A model generated the notes under the pieces. It had not been told where the DNA came from, did no database searches, and saw only the letters and a list, made by a program, of their open reading frames with translations. Shown here one piece after another: positions 15,497 through 21,936 of a DNA stretch of 21,936 nucleotides. The position numbers and the translations under genes were made by a program. Numbering within the stretch: the first letter of the stretch is position 1; every line of letters begins with the position of its first letter. Source of the DNA: an uncultured Lachnospiraceae bacterium (GTDB lineage: Bacteria; Bacillota; Clostridia; Lachnospirales; Lachnospiraceae); contig CAJUBR010000044.1 in NCBI GenBank assembly GCA_910584695.1, positions 1 to 21,936 of the forward strand. The letters are read 5' to 3'.

Positions 15497-16790
15497 CAAT
15501 CCTATGTTTCCGCATACACCGGATTCTTTTACGGAAAAAGTAAAACAGGTAGTTCAGGAGAATATGAAAACAACGGTCAGTGCGACAGGAGAGGAAAAGT
15601 TCAATTTAAAAGCAGTTTATGATGAAAAGAAAACGGAGGAATATCGTATGAAAAATGCAGAAAATGATATGGAACAGGCAATGAAGAGAGCAGGAAAAAA
15701 GTTTGGCTGGCAGAAAAAGGCAGTGGCTGCAGCGATTGCTCTGGCAGTGTTGGGTGCCGGAGGATTTACGGTACGTGCAGTCGTGAATAATATGGTAAAG
15801 GAACGTATGGAGAGCATGCCGAAGGAAGAAAAGAAAGACCTTGTGGCTGAGGCTGATTTGATACAGGTAAATACAAGCACATATTCAAGAGAACTTACAA
15901 AGGAAGAAAAGAAACGCCAGAAGGAGTTAACGATTGCTTATCAGAAGGAGGGAAGGTTTCCGGAAGGAGAACTGAAAAGAATAGAGAATGAGAGTGAAGT
16001 GGATAAGGATATGCTCTGCTTTGTACTGGAGACTTCGTATTTTTATCTTCCGGAAAGGGACCTGACGGATGAAGAGCTTTTACAGATGATAGATTATTCC
16101 GAGAAAGCAAATTATGCCTTGAGAGAGCGTTATGAGGAGGAGTATCCGGAGGAAGTAGCAGCCCAGAAGGCAGCCGAAGAAGAGGCAAAGGAGAAGGTTG
16201 AAGCAAAGGGAGGAATCAGCGAAGAAGAGGCAGTTGCAAAGGCACAGGAGTGGATGAAGAAACTGTATGGGAAAACAGGAGAAGATATGGAACTGTCACA
16301 TTATATTGATACCAATGCAGTTGGTACAGAGGAATCACCGTGTTACTGTGTTGTGTATAGCATAAGTGGATTTGAGAGTAGGGAATTCAGTTTAGATGCT
16401 GCCGATGGAACGATACGCCAGATTCTTGCTTTTGGCGAGGAATTACAGGATGATGCCATGTCTATATCGGATGCCGAAAAGAAGGTGGACTCTTTAAGCC
16501 AGACTGCCGAAAAATATTTGCGGGATACTTTTGGTATTTCCAAAGACTGTAAAGAAGTATACTATGTATACAATAAGAACGAAGATACCGTTATGCAGAA
16601 TATCATAACATTCCGCTTTGTTATGGAGGATGGAATGACTTATGGAATTGCACTTGATTGTAAGAGCGAGGTACTGGAGGTTTATGATGTGAGAAGTTAT
16701 GAGGAATATCAAAAATCAGTAAAGAGTGATGAAGAACTGCAGGAAAAGGGTGTTATCACTTATGAAGTCGTAAGAAAACAGTTAAGATAA
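15489..16790 (+). CDS. Membrane protein, probable anti-sigma factor with PepSY-like extracellular domains
   Basis: Protein of 433 residues whose start lies inside the end of the sigma gene, which implies translational coupling. The cytoplasmic N-terminus of about 75 residues (PHTPDSFTEKVKQVV, typical of sigma-linked proteins in this group) precedes one membrane helix at about 76-97. A charged extracellular part follows. It contains the FYLPERDLTDEELLQMIDY motif and a PepSY-like unit starting GGISEEEAVAKAQEWM with a following beta section (REFSLDAADGTIRQIL). A second similar unit begins at ISDAEKKVDSLSQTAEKYL. The order fits anti-sigma proteins that bind the sigma factor inside and sense an envelope signal outside; the function is inferred from position. 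The gene at 17030 is a paralogue. Confidence 0.75.
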   Translation: MYNNPMFPHTPDSFTEKVKQVVQENMKTTVSATGEEKFNLKAVYDEKKTEEYRMKNAENDMEQAMKRAGKKFGWQKKAVAAAIALAVLGAGGFTVRAVVNNMVKERMESMPKEEKKDLVAEADLIQVNTSTYSRELTKEEKKRQKELTIAYQKEGRFPEGELKRIENESEVDKDMLCFVLETSYFYLPERDLTDEELLQMIDYSEKANYALRERYEEEYPEEVAAQKAAEEEAKEKVEAKGGISEEEAVAKAQEWMKKLYGKTGEDMELSHYIDTNAVGTEESPCYCVVYSISGFESREFSLDAADGTIRQILAFGEELQDDAMSISDAEKKVDSLSQTAEKYLRDTFGISKDCKEVYYVYNKNEDTVMQNIITFRFVMEDGMTYGIALDCKSEVLEVYDVRSYEEYQKSVKSDEELQEKGVITYEVVRKQLR

Positions 16791-16820
16791 CAGTAATTTC
16801 AATATGGTTTCTGATGAATT

Positions 16821-16870
16821 CCGGCAGTATCATAGATGGATATATCTATGGTACTGCTGGGATTATTTTT
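16821..16870 (+). terminator. Strong intrinsic terminator after the sigma/anti-sigma pair
   Basis: A 17-pair stem, CCGGCAGTATCATAGAT (16821-16837) with ATCTATGGTACTGCTGG (16844-16860), contains two G-U pairs and a six-base loop. GATTATTTTT follows directly. It lies 30 bases after the stop at 16790 and separates this pair from the paralogue downstream. Confidence 0.85.
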
Positions 16871-17029
16871 CATTTTGTGAGAAACGAGTCAAGTAGGACG
16901 TGTTCTTATGGATATTTGGCGGCTGCTCCGAGAGAGGTGGAATATCAGTGGTAGTGGTTCAGTATAGATTTGGAAATAATAGTACACGGCAGATTTGAGT
17001 AGGAAGGGATTAGAAAGGAGAAAGATTTT

Positions 17030-18250
17030 ATGAAGAAAGCAAAGGACAGTATGGGAAAGAGGAAGGGGTATAAACCAATTTTGCTTGGAATCGGTGTTTG
17101 TACTATATTAGTTGTCATAATCCTGTCCGTGCTGGCTGTTACAGGAAGGAATGATGATACAGTTAAAAGCAGAGAGGCAAATGAAGAAACAGAAAAATCC
17201 CAGGTAAGCAGTGAAAATAAAGAAAAGACATCTAAAACGAATAAGAATACTATGGAACGGTATTTAGAAGTATCAGATCCTGAAAAAAGGACAAAAGATT
17301 ATATGACGGATGCGGCACGCTATTCCAGAGAGATGTCAGAAAAAGAGCAGAGTCGTTATCAGGATTTTCTAGACCGGTACGAGAAGGATGAACTGGCTCC
17401 GAAGGAGGAAATAGAGATTGTAGATAAGATGGAGGATTATGATAAAGAGGTAGATCATCCCGTCTATGCAATCTGGGAGGTTGAATTTTTTTTGCCAGAA
17501 CGGACATTGACCGACGAGGAGCTGCTTCAGATGGTAGATTTTCAGTATAAAGTGGACTATGCCTTACAACACAAAAATGAAGAGGTTAAAAAAGCTGCTG
17601 AGAATTCTACCGATAAAATAACGAAGGAGGGAGCTGTCAAAAAAGCGAGTGAAGCCATAGAGAAGATGTTTGGAGTAGATACTTCATCATTGGAAAAGGA
17701 TGTTCTCTTTAATGGAGTATCTACATATATAGTGGATATGAAAGAAAAAGAAAGATGTCTTTATACAGTACATATTGAGGTAGGAAACGGTGCGGTTTCA
17801 TGGATTATATCAGATCCTTTGGTACCAGAGATTGAAAATGCATTGGATGTGGACAAGGATTTTGAAAAAATGTACAAATCCAATTATAAAAATGCAAAAA
17901 TGCTCCTTAACAATATTTTAGATTCGGGTGTTCAGATTGTAAGCGGCTGCTGCCAGTTTCGGACGGATAAAACAGGTAATAAAATGCCGGAAGGAACGGT
18001 CGGGTATATAACTTATTACTTTAAAATGGAAGATGAAACAGTATATGAGATTAACTATAACATTTTAAAAGATAAATGTGAACGCTTGGGTAGAATAGAA
18101 AAGGAGTACAGCAGCTATAAGACAAAAGAGGAATTAGAAAAGGAAGGGGCAGAAAGAAAAGGAGATAAATTCATCGTACCGCTGACAGGAGAGGAAAAGG
18201 AGGCATGTGGAAGAGAGGATATGCAGTGGATGGTAGTGCCTATGGAGTAA
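17030..18250 (+). CDS. Membrane-anchored paralogue of the preceding putative anti-sigma protein
   Basis: Protein of 406 residues with a short basic N-terminus, one membrane helix (about 16-38) and a large, very charged outside part. The segment FFLPERTLTDEELLQMVDFQYKVDYAL aligns directly with FYLPERDLTDEELLQMIDYSEKANYAL of the 433-residue protein. Both then have an ITKEGA/ISEEEA helix leading into a PepSY-like unit and a second unit near the C-terminus. It lacks the long cytoplasmic N-terminus expected to bind a sigma factor, so it may be only a sensor or accessory protein of the same system. AAAGGAGAAAG precedes ATG 17030. It has its own terminator and lies behind the terminator of the previous pair, so it is probably transcribed separately. 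Confidence 0.7.
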   Translation: MKKAKDSMGKRKGYKPILLGIGVCTILVVIILSVLAVTGRNDDTVKSREANEETEKSQVSSENKEKTSKTNKNTMERYLEVSDPEKRTKDYMTDAARYSREMSEKEQSRYQDFLDRYEKDELAPKEEIEIVDKMEDYDKEVDHPVYAIWEVEFFLPERTLTDEELLQMVDFQYKVDYALQHKNEEVKKAAENSTDKITKEGAVKKASEAIEKMFGVDTSSLEKDVLFNGVSTYIVDMKEKERCLYTVHIEVGNGAVSWIISDPLVPEIENALDVDKDFEKMYKSNYKNAKMLLNNILDSGVQIVSGCCQFRTDKTGNKMPEGTVGYITYYFKMEDETVYEINYNILKDKCERLGRIEKEYSSYKTKEELEKEGAERKGDKFIVPLTGEEKEACGREDMQWMVVPME

Positions 18251-18333
18251 ATATCTATATATAAGTTTAGCACTTACATTTTAGGGAAAGTTAATTTCAT
18301 CGTATTTTTTGAAAATAAACTGATTGATACAAA

Positions 18334-18362
18334 AACAGGCAGTATTAGCTGCCTGTTTTTTT
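18334..18362 (+). terminator. Intrinsic terminator
   Basis: AACAGGCAG (18334-18342) pairs with CTGCCTGTT (18349-18357) across a six-base loop, followed by TTTTT. It ends the transcript of the 406-residue protein. The bases from here to the next gene hold only a short frame of about 44 codons without a ribosome site. Confidence 0.9.
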
Positions 18363-18500
18363 GCTATTATGATGTGACTGATAATTATAATGAAGAGTTA
18401 AAAGAAGAAGCGATGGAAGAACAAATGCGGCAGAGATTTTGGAATACCTGTAAGAAAAAGATAAATAAGATTATTCATACTCGTAACGAATTACAATCTG

Positions 18501-18509
18501 TGTTATAAT
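18501..18509 (+). promoter_or_regulatory. Extended -10 promoter of the LytTR regulator
   Basis: TG-T-TATAAT (18501-18509) is a perfect -10 with the extended TG, which can work with a weak -35 (TCGTAA at 18481-18486). It lies about 30 bases before ATG 18540, downstream of the preceding terminator. Confidence 0.5.
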
Positions 18510-18539
18510 CGAAAGCATTCAGATACAAGGAGAATAATC

Positions 18540-19253
18540 ATGTACCGTATTGCCATATGTGATGATGAGAAACAAATTTTAAATAATATATCCGAAAGAA
18601 TAGAAGCATGCTTTGGGCAAAAGGATATTCCTGCACAATATTTTTACATTGATGATTCCAGAAAGCTGATGGAGCTTCTTCAAAGTGAGAATCTGGATGT
18701 TCTATTTTTGGATATTGATATGCCCTATTTTAGCGGAATGAATATTGCCAGTTATATCAACGAAAAAGGCTTAAATACAATTCTGATTTTTGTTACAAGC
18801 CATGATGCTCTGGTTTATCAAGCATTTGCTTACAGACCGTTTGGATTTATAAGGAAAACTCATATGGAGGAGGAAATAGATGAACTGACCGAGAGAATAA
18901 AAAAGGAGCTGGCAGACAGAAAACAGGAACTGATTCTGTCAAAAGGTCAGGAACTGATTCGGATTTTAATTAAAGATATTATTTACATAGAATCCCAAGG
19001 GAATTATTTGAACATTTATATCCAAAATGATGTTATAAAATATCGGGAAACTATGACGAATATAGAAGAAGAACTGTCCCACAAAGGGTTTATCCGGTGT
19101 CATAAAGGTTATCTGGTTCATGTAGATTATATTGAAAGATTAAAAAACGGGGAAATTGAAATTAAGTATGAAACAGAGCATAAGTTAATTCCTATAGGCA
19201 GAAGCTATGAAAAGGATGTTAGAAAAAGAATGCTGGAATTACTTAGAACCTAA
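18540..19253 (+). CDS. LytTR-family response regulator
   Basis: Two-component regulator of 237 residues of the AgrA/VirR/ComE class. The receiver domain (1-120) has the acidic pair D8-D9 in ICDDE, the phosphoacceptor D58 in FLDIDMP, the conserved Thr/Ser in FVTSH, and Lys105 in FIRKT. The LytTR DNA-binding domain (about 135-237) has the typical IIYIESQGNYLNIY start and the FIRCHKGYLVHVDYIERL core. AAGGAG precedes ATG 18540. The kinase gene follows 34 bases later. Its likely target is the 21-bp repeat array before the ABC genes at 20298. Confidence 0.95.
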   Translation: MYRIAICDDEKQILNNISERIEACFGQKDIPAQYFYIDDSRKLMELLQSENLDVLFLDIDMPYFSGMNIASYINEKGLNTILIFVTSHDALVYQAFAYRPFGFIRKTHMEEEIDELTERIKKELADRKQELILSKGQELIRILIKDIIYIESQGNYLNIYIQNDVIKYRETMTNIEEELSHKGFIRCHKGYLVHVDYIERLKNGEIEIKYETEHKLIPIGRSYEKDVRKRMLELLRT

Positions 19254-19287
19254 GAAATGTCCAAAGGATTAAAACGGGAGAAAACAT

Positions 19288-20076
19288 ATGGAGATAGTAG
19301 TGAGTATTTTAGTTGTCATTGTAATGCTTCAATTTATATTATTACGAAGGGCAGCAAAACGGAGAAAAAAAGAGAAAATCCAATATGAAGAACACGACAA
19401 GCTGCTAACCCAGTATGTGGCTGCTAATCTGGATATGGAAAAGAAGTTAGCAGAAATAAAGCATGATTATCAGCAGCAGCAGGACATGGCAGAGGAAATC
19501 AGGAGGATTCAGGAGAGGAGCAGGCTGTTAAAGCATGATATGAAAAACCACACCCTTGTCATTCTTACCTATCTGGAAGAGGGAAGGACAGAGGAAGCAC
19601 AAAAATATGCAAGTGACATATTGGACAAGTTAAATAAAATGTATACTTATGTAAATGTAGGGAATTCCCTGCTGAATTACATCATTAACAATAAGCTTTC
19701 AAAAGCAAAAGAATTGGGAATCGAGATAAAGGCAGAGATTGAAAATCTTGCCTTTGATTATATTGATAGTGTAGATTTTTCTGCTCTTTTGAATAATATT
19801 CTGGATAATGCTGTGGAAGGGGCATTTGTGTCAAAGGAAAAGCAGGTGCAAGTACAAATATTAAGCAGGAAAGGATTTGATACTATTACTGTAAAAAACA
19901 GCATTGACACATCGGTTATGGATAATAATCCGAAATTTATGTCAACCAAAGAAGGAGAAGGGCATGGTTATGGTATGAAGCAAATAAGAAAGATAACAGA
20001 AAAATATGCCGGAATCCTGGATTTATATGAAAAAAAAGAAATGTTTGCTGTAAGTATCATGTTTCAGGATCAATGA
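19288..20076 (+). CDS. Short GHKL-type sensor histidine kinase
   Basis: Partner kinase of the LytTR regulator, 262 residues. One membrane helix (about 3-19) is followed by a basic stretch and a coiled coil (about 30-80, Gln-rich). The phosphoacceptor is His83 in LLKHDMKNH, typical of the AgrC/HPK10 group. The ATPase domain has the N box NNILDNAVEGA (169-179) and the G box GEGHGYGM (223-230). AgrC-type kinases usually have five to seven membrane helices and about 430 residues; this one lacks a membrane sensor domain, so it must sense through a single helix, the cytoplasm or a partner such as the neighbouring ABC transporter. GGGAG precedes ATG 19288. Confidence 0.9.
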   Translation: MEIVVSILVVIVMLQFILLRRAAKRRKKEKIQYEEHDKLLTQYVAANLDMEKKLAEIKHDYQQQQDMAEEIRRIQERSRLLKHDMKNHTLVILTYLEEGRTEEAQKYASDILDKLNKMYTYVNVGNSLLNYIINNKLSKAKELGIEIKAEIENLAFDYIDSVDFSALLNNILDNAVEGAFVSKEKQVQVQILSRKGFDTITVKNSIDTSVMDNNPKFMSTKEGEGHGYGMKQIRKITEKYAGILDLYEKKEMFAVSIMFQDQ

Positions 20077-20125
20077 CAGGCGGCATGTCAGCTTATTATA
20101 GAATAGTAAGCAATCCTTCAGAAAT

Positions 20126-20221
20126 GCTGTTATTTATCACAGAACAACTGCTGATATCTTTAGAAACACTGCTGTTTATTATAAAATAAATGTTGTTTAT
20201 CACAGCATAACTGCTGTTTAT
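20126..20221 (+). promoter_or_regulatory. Array of five 9-mer direct repeats, likely LytTR binding sites
   Basis: Copies of GCTGTTTAT start at 20126 (GCTGTTATT), 20150 (GCTGATATC), 20171 (exact), 20192 (GTTGTTTAT) and 20213 (exact). The last four are exactly 21 bp apart; the first is 24 bp from the second. LytTR regulators bind pairs of 9-bp direct repeats with 12-bp spacing, i.e. a 21-bp period, and the unit matches 7 of 9 positions of the general LytTR consensus as I recall it. The last copy ends 10 bp before a -35 box. The repeats lie between the kinase and the ABC genes. Confidence 0.65.
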
Positions 20222-20250
20222 CCCACATGCGTTGACCTGTGGGATTTTTT
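20220..20250 (+). terminator. Terminator-like hairpin after the two-component genes
   Basis: ATCCCACA (20220-20227) pairs perfectly with TGTGGGAT (20238-20245) around a ten-base loop, followed by TTTTT. It would end the regulator-kinase transcript. The -35 of the ABC promoter sits in its loop and the T-tract in the promoter spacer, so the two functions overlap. Confidence 0.7.
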
Positions 20251-20260
20251 AATTTACATT
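20232..20260 (+). promoter_or_regulatory. Promoter for the ABC exporter genes
   Basis: TTGACC (20232-20237), 17 bases, TACATT (20255-20260). A start site near 20267 would leave a leader of about 30 bases to ATG 20298. The weak -10 and the direct repeats just upstream fit an activator-dependent promoter. Confidence 0.55.
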
Positions 20261-20297
20261 GTATATGTGCACGAAAGAAGCTGGCGAGGTAAAAGAA

Positions 20298-21227
20298 ATG
20301 ATTGTTTTAAAGGATATCTGTAAGGAACTGGGGCAAAAAAGTATATTAAACAATATTTCCTTTCATATTAGACCGGATGAAAGGGTTGGACTGATTGGAC
20401 TGAATGGGGCAGGGAAAACAACGCTGTTAAATATTATATCCGGTATATTGAAGCCGGATAGTGGATTTATCAGGGTAAATGGAGCAGAAAATATGTTAGA
20501 ACATCATAGCATGTTAAGAAATGTGGCATATGTATCAGGAACAAAATCCCAGTTGTGGGAGGAGCTTCAGATAAAAAGCTCTTTTGATAACTGCATTCAG
20601 ATGTATCGGATAGATAAGAAAAGTGCCAGAAAAAGAATGGAACTTCTGAACGATGTTTTTGAGATAGAAAATTTGCTTGCCATGCGTCCCCAAAACTTGT
20701 CTCTAGGAGAAAGAATGCGGTGTGAGCTTGTATATGCACTGCTGACAGAACCGATGATTTTAATGCTCGATGAGGCTATGATTGGTCTGGATGTTTCCAT
20801 AAAACATAAAATAATGAAGTATTTTGAAGACTATAAGCAGGAAAAGAAATCAACCATGATATATACCAGTCATAATCTCTTAGAAGTAGAAAAGCTTTGT
20901 GACAGAGTGATTCTTTTGGATAAAGGAAAAATCATCTTTGATGGAACCATTAGTCAGATTATGAAAGAATTTGCACCTCCTTATCATTTGGAAGTGAGAA
21001 CAGAAGGCAGTCTGCCGGATTTTGAAGATTTACCTTTGGAGAAATTTACCTTTGAAAAGGGAGTATTCCATATTGTGTTTGATAAAAGGAAGATAGAAAC
21101 GGTACATATTTTAGAACATATGCTTGAACGATGCCGGATCAAGGATGTAAAGTTGTATGAGGCGGATTTAGAAGGGACCATTCGGAAAATATACCAAAAA
21201 GGAGAATTCAATGGAACAGATGATTGA
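20298..21227 (+). CDS. ABC transporter ATP-binding protein (ABC-2 exporter type), first of a pair
   Basis: ATPase of 309 residues. I choose ATG 20298 (MIVLKDICKEL) because GAGG lies before it and the family starts here; an in-frame TTG at 20259 overlaps the -10 box. Walker A GLNGAGKTT (34-42), Q-loop Gln85, signature LSLGERMR (134-141), Walker B LMLDEA (155-160) and H-loop His192 are all intact. A C-terminal extension of about 75 residues follows. The next ATPase gene overlaps by 17 bases and shares the unusual LSLG[EQ]RMR signature and a KSQLxW Q-loop, so the two probably form a heterodimer with ABC-2-type permeases expected beyond the window. Control by the upstream LytTR system is likely. 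Substrate unknown; peptide or drug export is a guess. Confidence 0.92.
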   Translation: MIVLKDICKELGQKSILNNISFHIRPDERVGLIGLNGAGKTTLLNIISGILKPDSGFIRVNGAENMLEHHSMLRNVAYVSGTKSQLWEELQIKSSFDNCIQMYRIDKKSARKRMELLNDVFEIENLLAMRPQNLSLGERMRCELVYALLTEPMILMLDEAMIGLDVSIKHKIMKYFEDYKQEKKSTMIYTSHNLLEVEKLCDRVILLDKGKIIFDGTISQIMKEFAPPYHLEVRTEGSLPDFEDLPLEKFTFEKGVFHIVFDKRKIETVHILEHMLERCRIKDVKLYEADLEGTIRKIYQKGEFNGTDD

Positions 21228-21936
21228 AGTAGCAGGAATTAAGAAATATTATAAAGTAGCGAAGCGTGATAAGGGGATTACTTCCTCTATGAAGTATTTA
21301 TTTCATAGAAAGTACGAAGTGAGAAAGGCTGTTGATGATATCAGCTTTTCCATAAAAAGAGGGGAAATTGTGGGATTTATCGGTCCTAATGGAGCAGGAA
21401 AGTCTACAACCATTAAAATGTTATCAGGAATTCTCTATCCGGATGAAGGAAAGATTCAAATTAATGGTTATGTTCCGTACAAACACAGAAAGCAGTATGT
21501 AAAAAATATCGGCGTAGTATTTGGGCAAAAATCACAGCTTCATTGGGATATTCCGTTAATTGAAAGCTTTGAACTCATGAAGTATATTTATAAAATTCCC
21601 CGGAAGGTTTATGAAGAAAATCTGGAAAAATTCACGAAGCTTCTGGAGATGGAAGACTTTATCAACCAGCCGGTAAGACAGTTGTCGTTAGGACAAAGAA
21701 TGAGAGGCGATATTGCAGCGGCATTACTTCATTCACCGGAAATCGTATTTTTTAATGAACCAACCATTGGCCTTGATGTGGTAGCCAAAGAAAAAATCCG
21801 GGAGTTTATTAAACACATAAACGAAACTGAACAGACAACCGTTATTTTTACTACCCATGATATGCAGGATATTGAAAAAGTCTGTGACAGACTGATTATC
21901 ATAGATGAAGGTAAGAAAATATATGATGGAAGCGTT
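21211..21936 (+). CDS. ABC transporter ATP-binding protein, second of a pair (3' end outside window)
   Basis: 242 codons to the window edge, starting at ATG 21211 with AAGGAG nine bases upstream, inside the end of the previous gene. An N-terminal extension (YYKVAKRDKGITSSMKYLF) before the ATPase core is typical of the ATPases that partner large ABC-2 permeases of the DUF990 type. Walker A GPNGAGKST (58-66), Q-loop in FGQKSQLHW, signature LSLGQRMR (159-166) and H-loop His216 are present. Walker B reads IVFFNEPTIGLD: the usual Asp before the catalytic Glu183 is Asn182 (codon AAT), which may weaken Mg2+ handling. The first ATPase of the pair has a normal Asp. The stop codon is beyond the window. 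Confidence 0.92.
   Translation, partial: MEQMIEVAGIKKYYKVAKRDKGITSSMKYLFHRKYEVRKAVDDISFSIKRGEIVGFIGPNGAGKSTTIKMLSGILYPDEGKIQINGYVPYKHRKQYVKNIGVVFGQKSQLHWDIPLIESFELMKYIYKIPRKVYEENLEKFTKLLEMEDFINQPVRQLSLGQRMRGDIAAALLHSPEIVFFNEPTIGLDVVAKEKIREFIKHINETEQTTVIFTTHDMQDIEKVCDRLIIIDEGKKIYDGSV

Noticed and set aside
16908..16967. 19-codon open frame in the spacer before the 406-residue protein
   Set aside because: Too short, with no ribosome site and no recognisable product.
18374..18508. Short open frame starting at GTG, about 44 codons, rich in Glu and Lys
   Set aside because: It follows a terminator, has no ribosome site, and its end overlaps the -10 box of the next gene. It may be a gene remnant but cannot be supported.
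20126..20221. CRISPR-like repeats
   Set aside because: The units are only 9-10 bases with 12-base related spacers, and no cas genes are near. The LytTR-site explanation fits the period and position.

Overview
The window looks like chromosomal DNA of a low-GC Gram-positive Clostridia, most likely a gut-type Lachnospiraceae. The protein families, the AT-rich codon use, the strong AGGAGG-type ribosome sites and the mix of ECF sigma, LytTR and WYL regulators all fit. This is judged by eye; no database was searched.

Layout. (1) Plus strand, 1-7343: end of a KtrB/TrkH potassium channel and its KtrA/TrkA gating subunit, then a bifunctional homocysteine methyltransferase/methylenetetrahydrofolate reductase. 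Next come two decayed transporters. One is a MacB/FtsX-type ABC system in which a deletion joins the ATPase to the second half of the permease out of frame. The other is an AGCS amino-acid:cation symporter that has lost its N-terminal third. A small two-helix membrane protein follows. (2) Minus strand, 11340-7405: a duplicated-domain protein of unknown function, then a probable operon (secreted protein, 71-residue membrane protein, two WYL-domain regulators) behind a near-consensus promoter. (3) Plus strand, 11560-14533: an RNA-repair cassette made of RtcB RNA ligase, a structured noncoding RNA and an SPFH/band-7 protein. (4) Plus strand, 14987-18250: an ECF sigma factor, an overlapping membrane protein (likely anti-sigma) and a paralogue of that protein. 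(5) Plus strand, 18540-end: a LytTR response regulator, a short GHKL histidine kinase and two ABC-2-type ATPases. The second ATPase runs off the window.

The most notable element is the RNA at about 12839-13101, just after rtcB. It contains a complete tRNA fold in circularly permuted order: anticodon-stem 3' strand, five-base variable loop, T arm, acceptor stem closed by a GAAA tetraloop, UA, D arm, A26, anticodon-stem 5' strand. That is the architecture of the tRNA-mimic module of bacterial Y RNAs (YrlA), which are known neighbours of RtcB in RNA-repair operons. No Ro/Rsr gene is visible here, so the RNA may work with RtcB and the SPFH protein, or with a distant Ro protein.

A second regulatory signal is an array of five related 9-mers, mostly 21 bp apart, directly upstream of a TTGACC/TACATT promoter for the ABC genes. 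A 21-bp direct-repeat spacing is what LytTR-domain regulators bind, so the two-component system encoded just upstream probably controls the ABC exporter.
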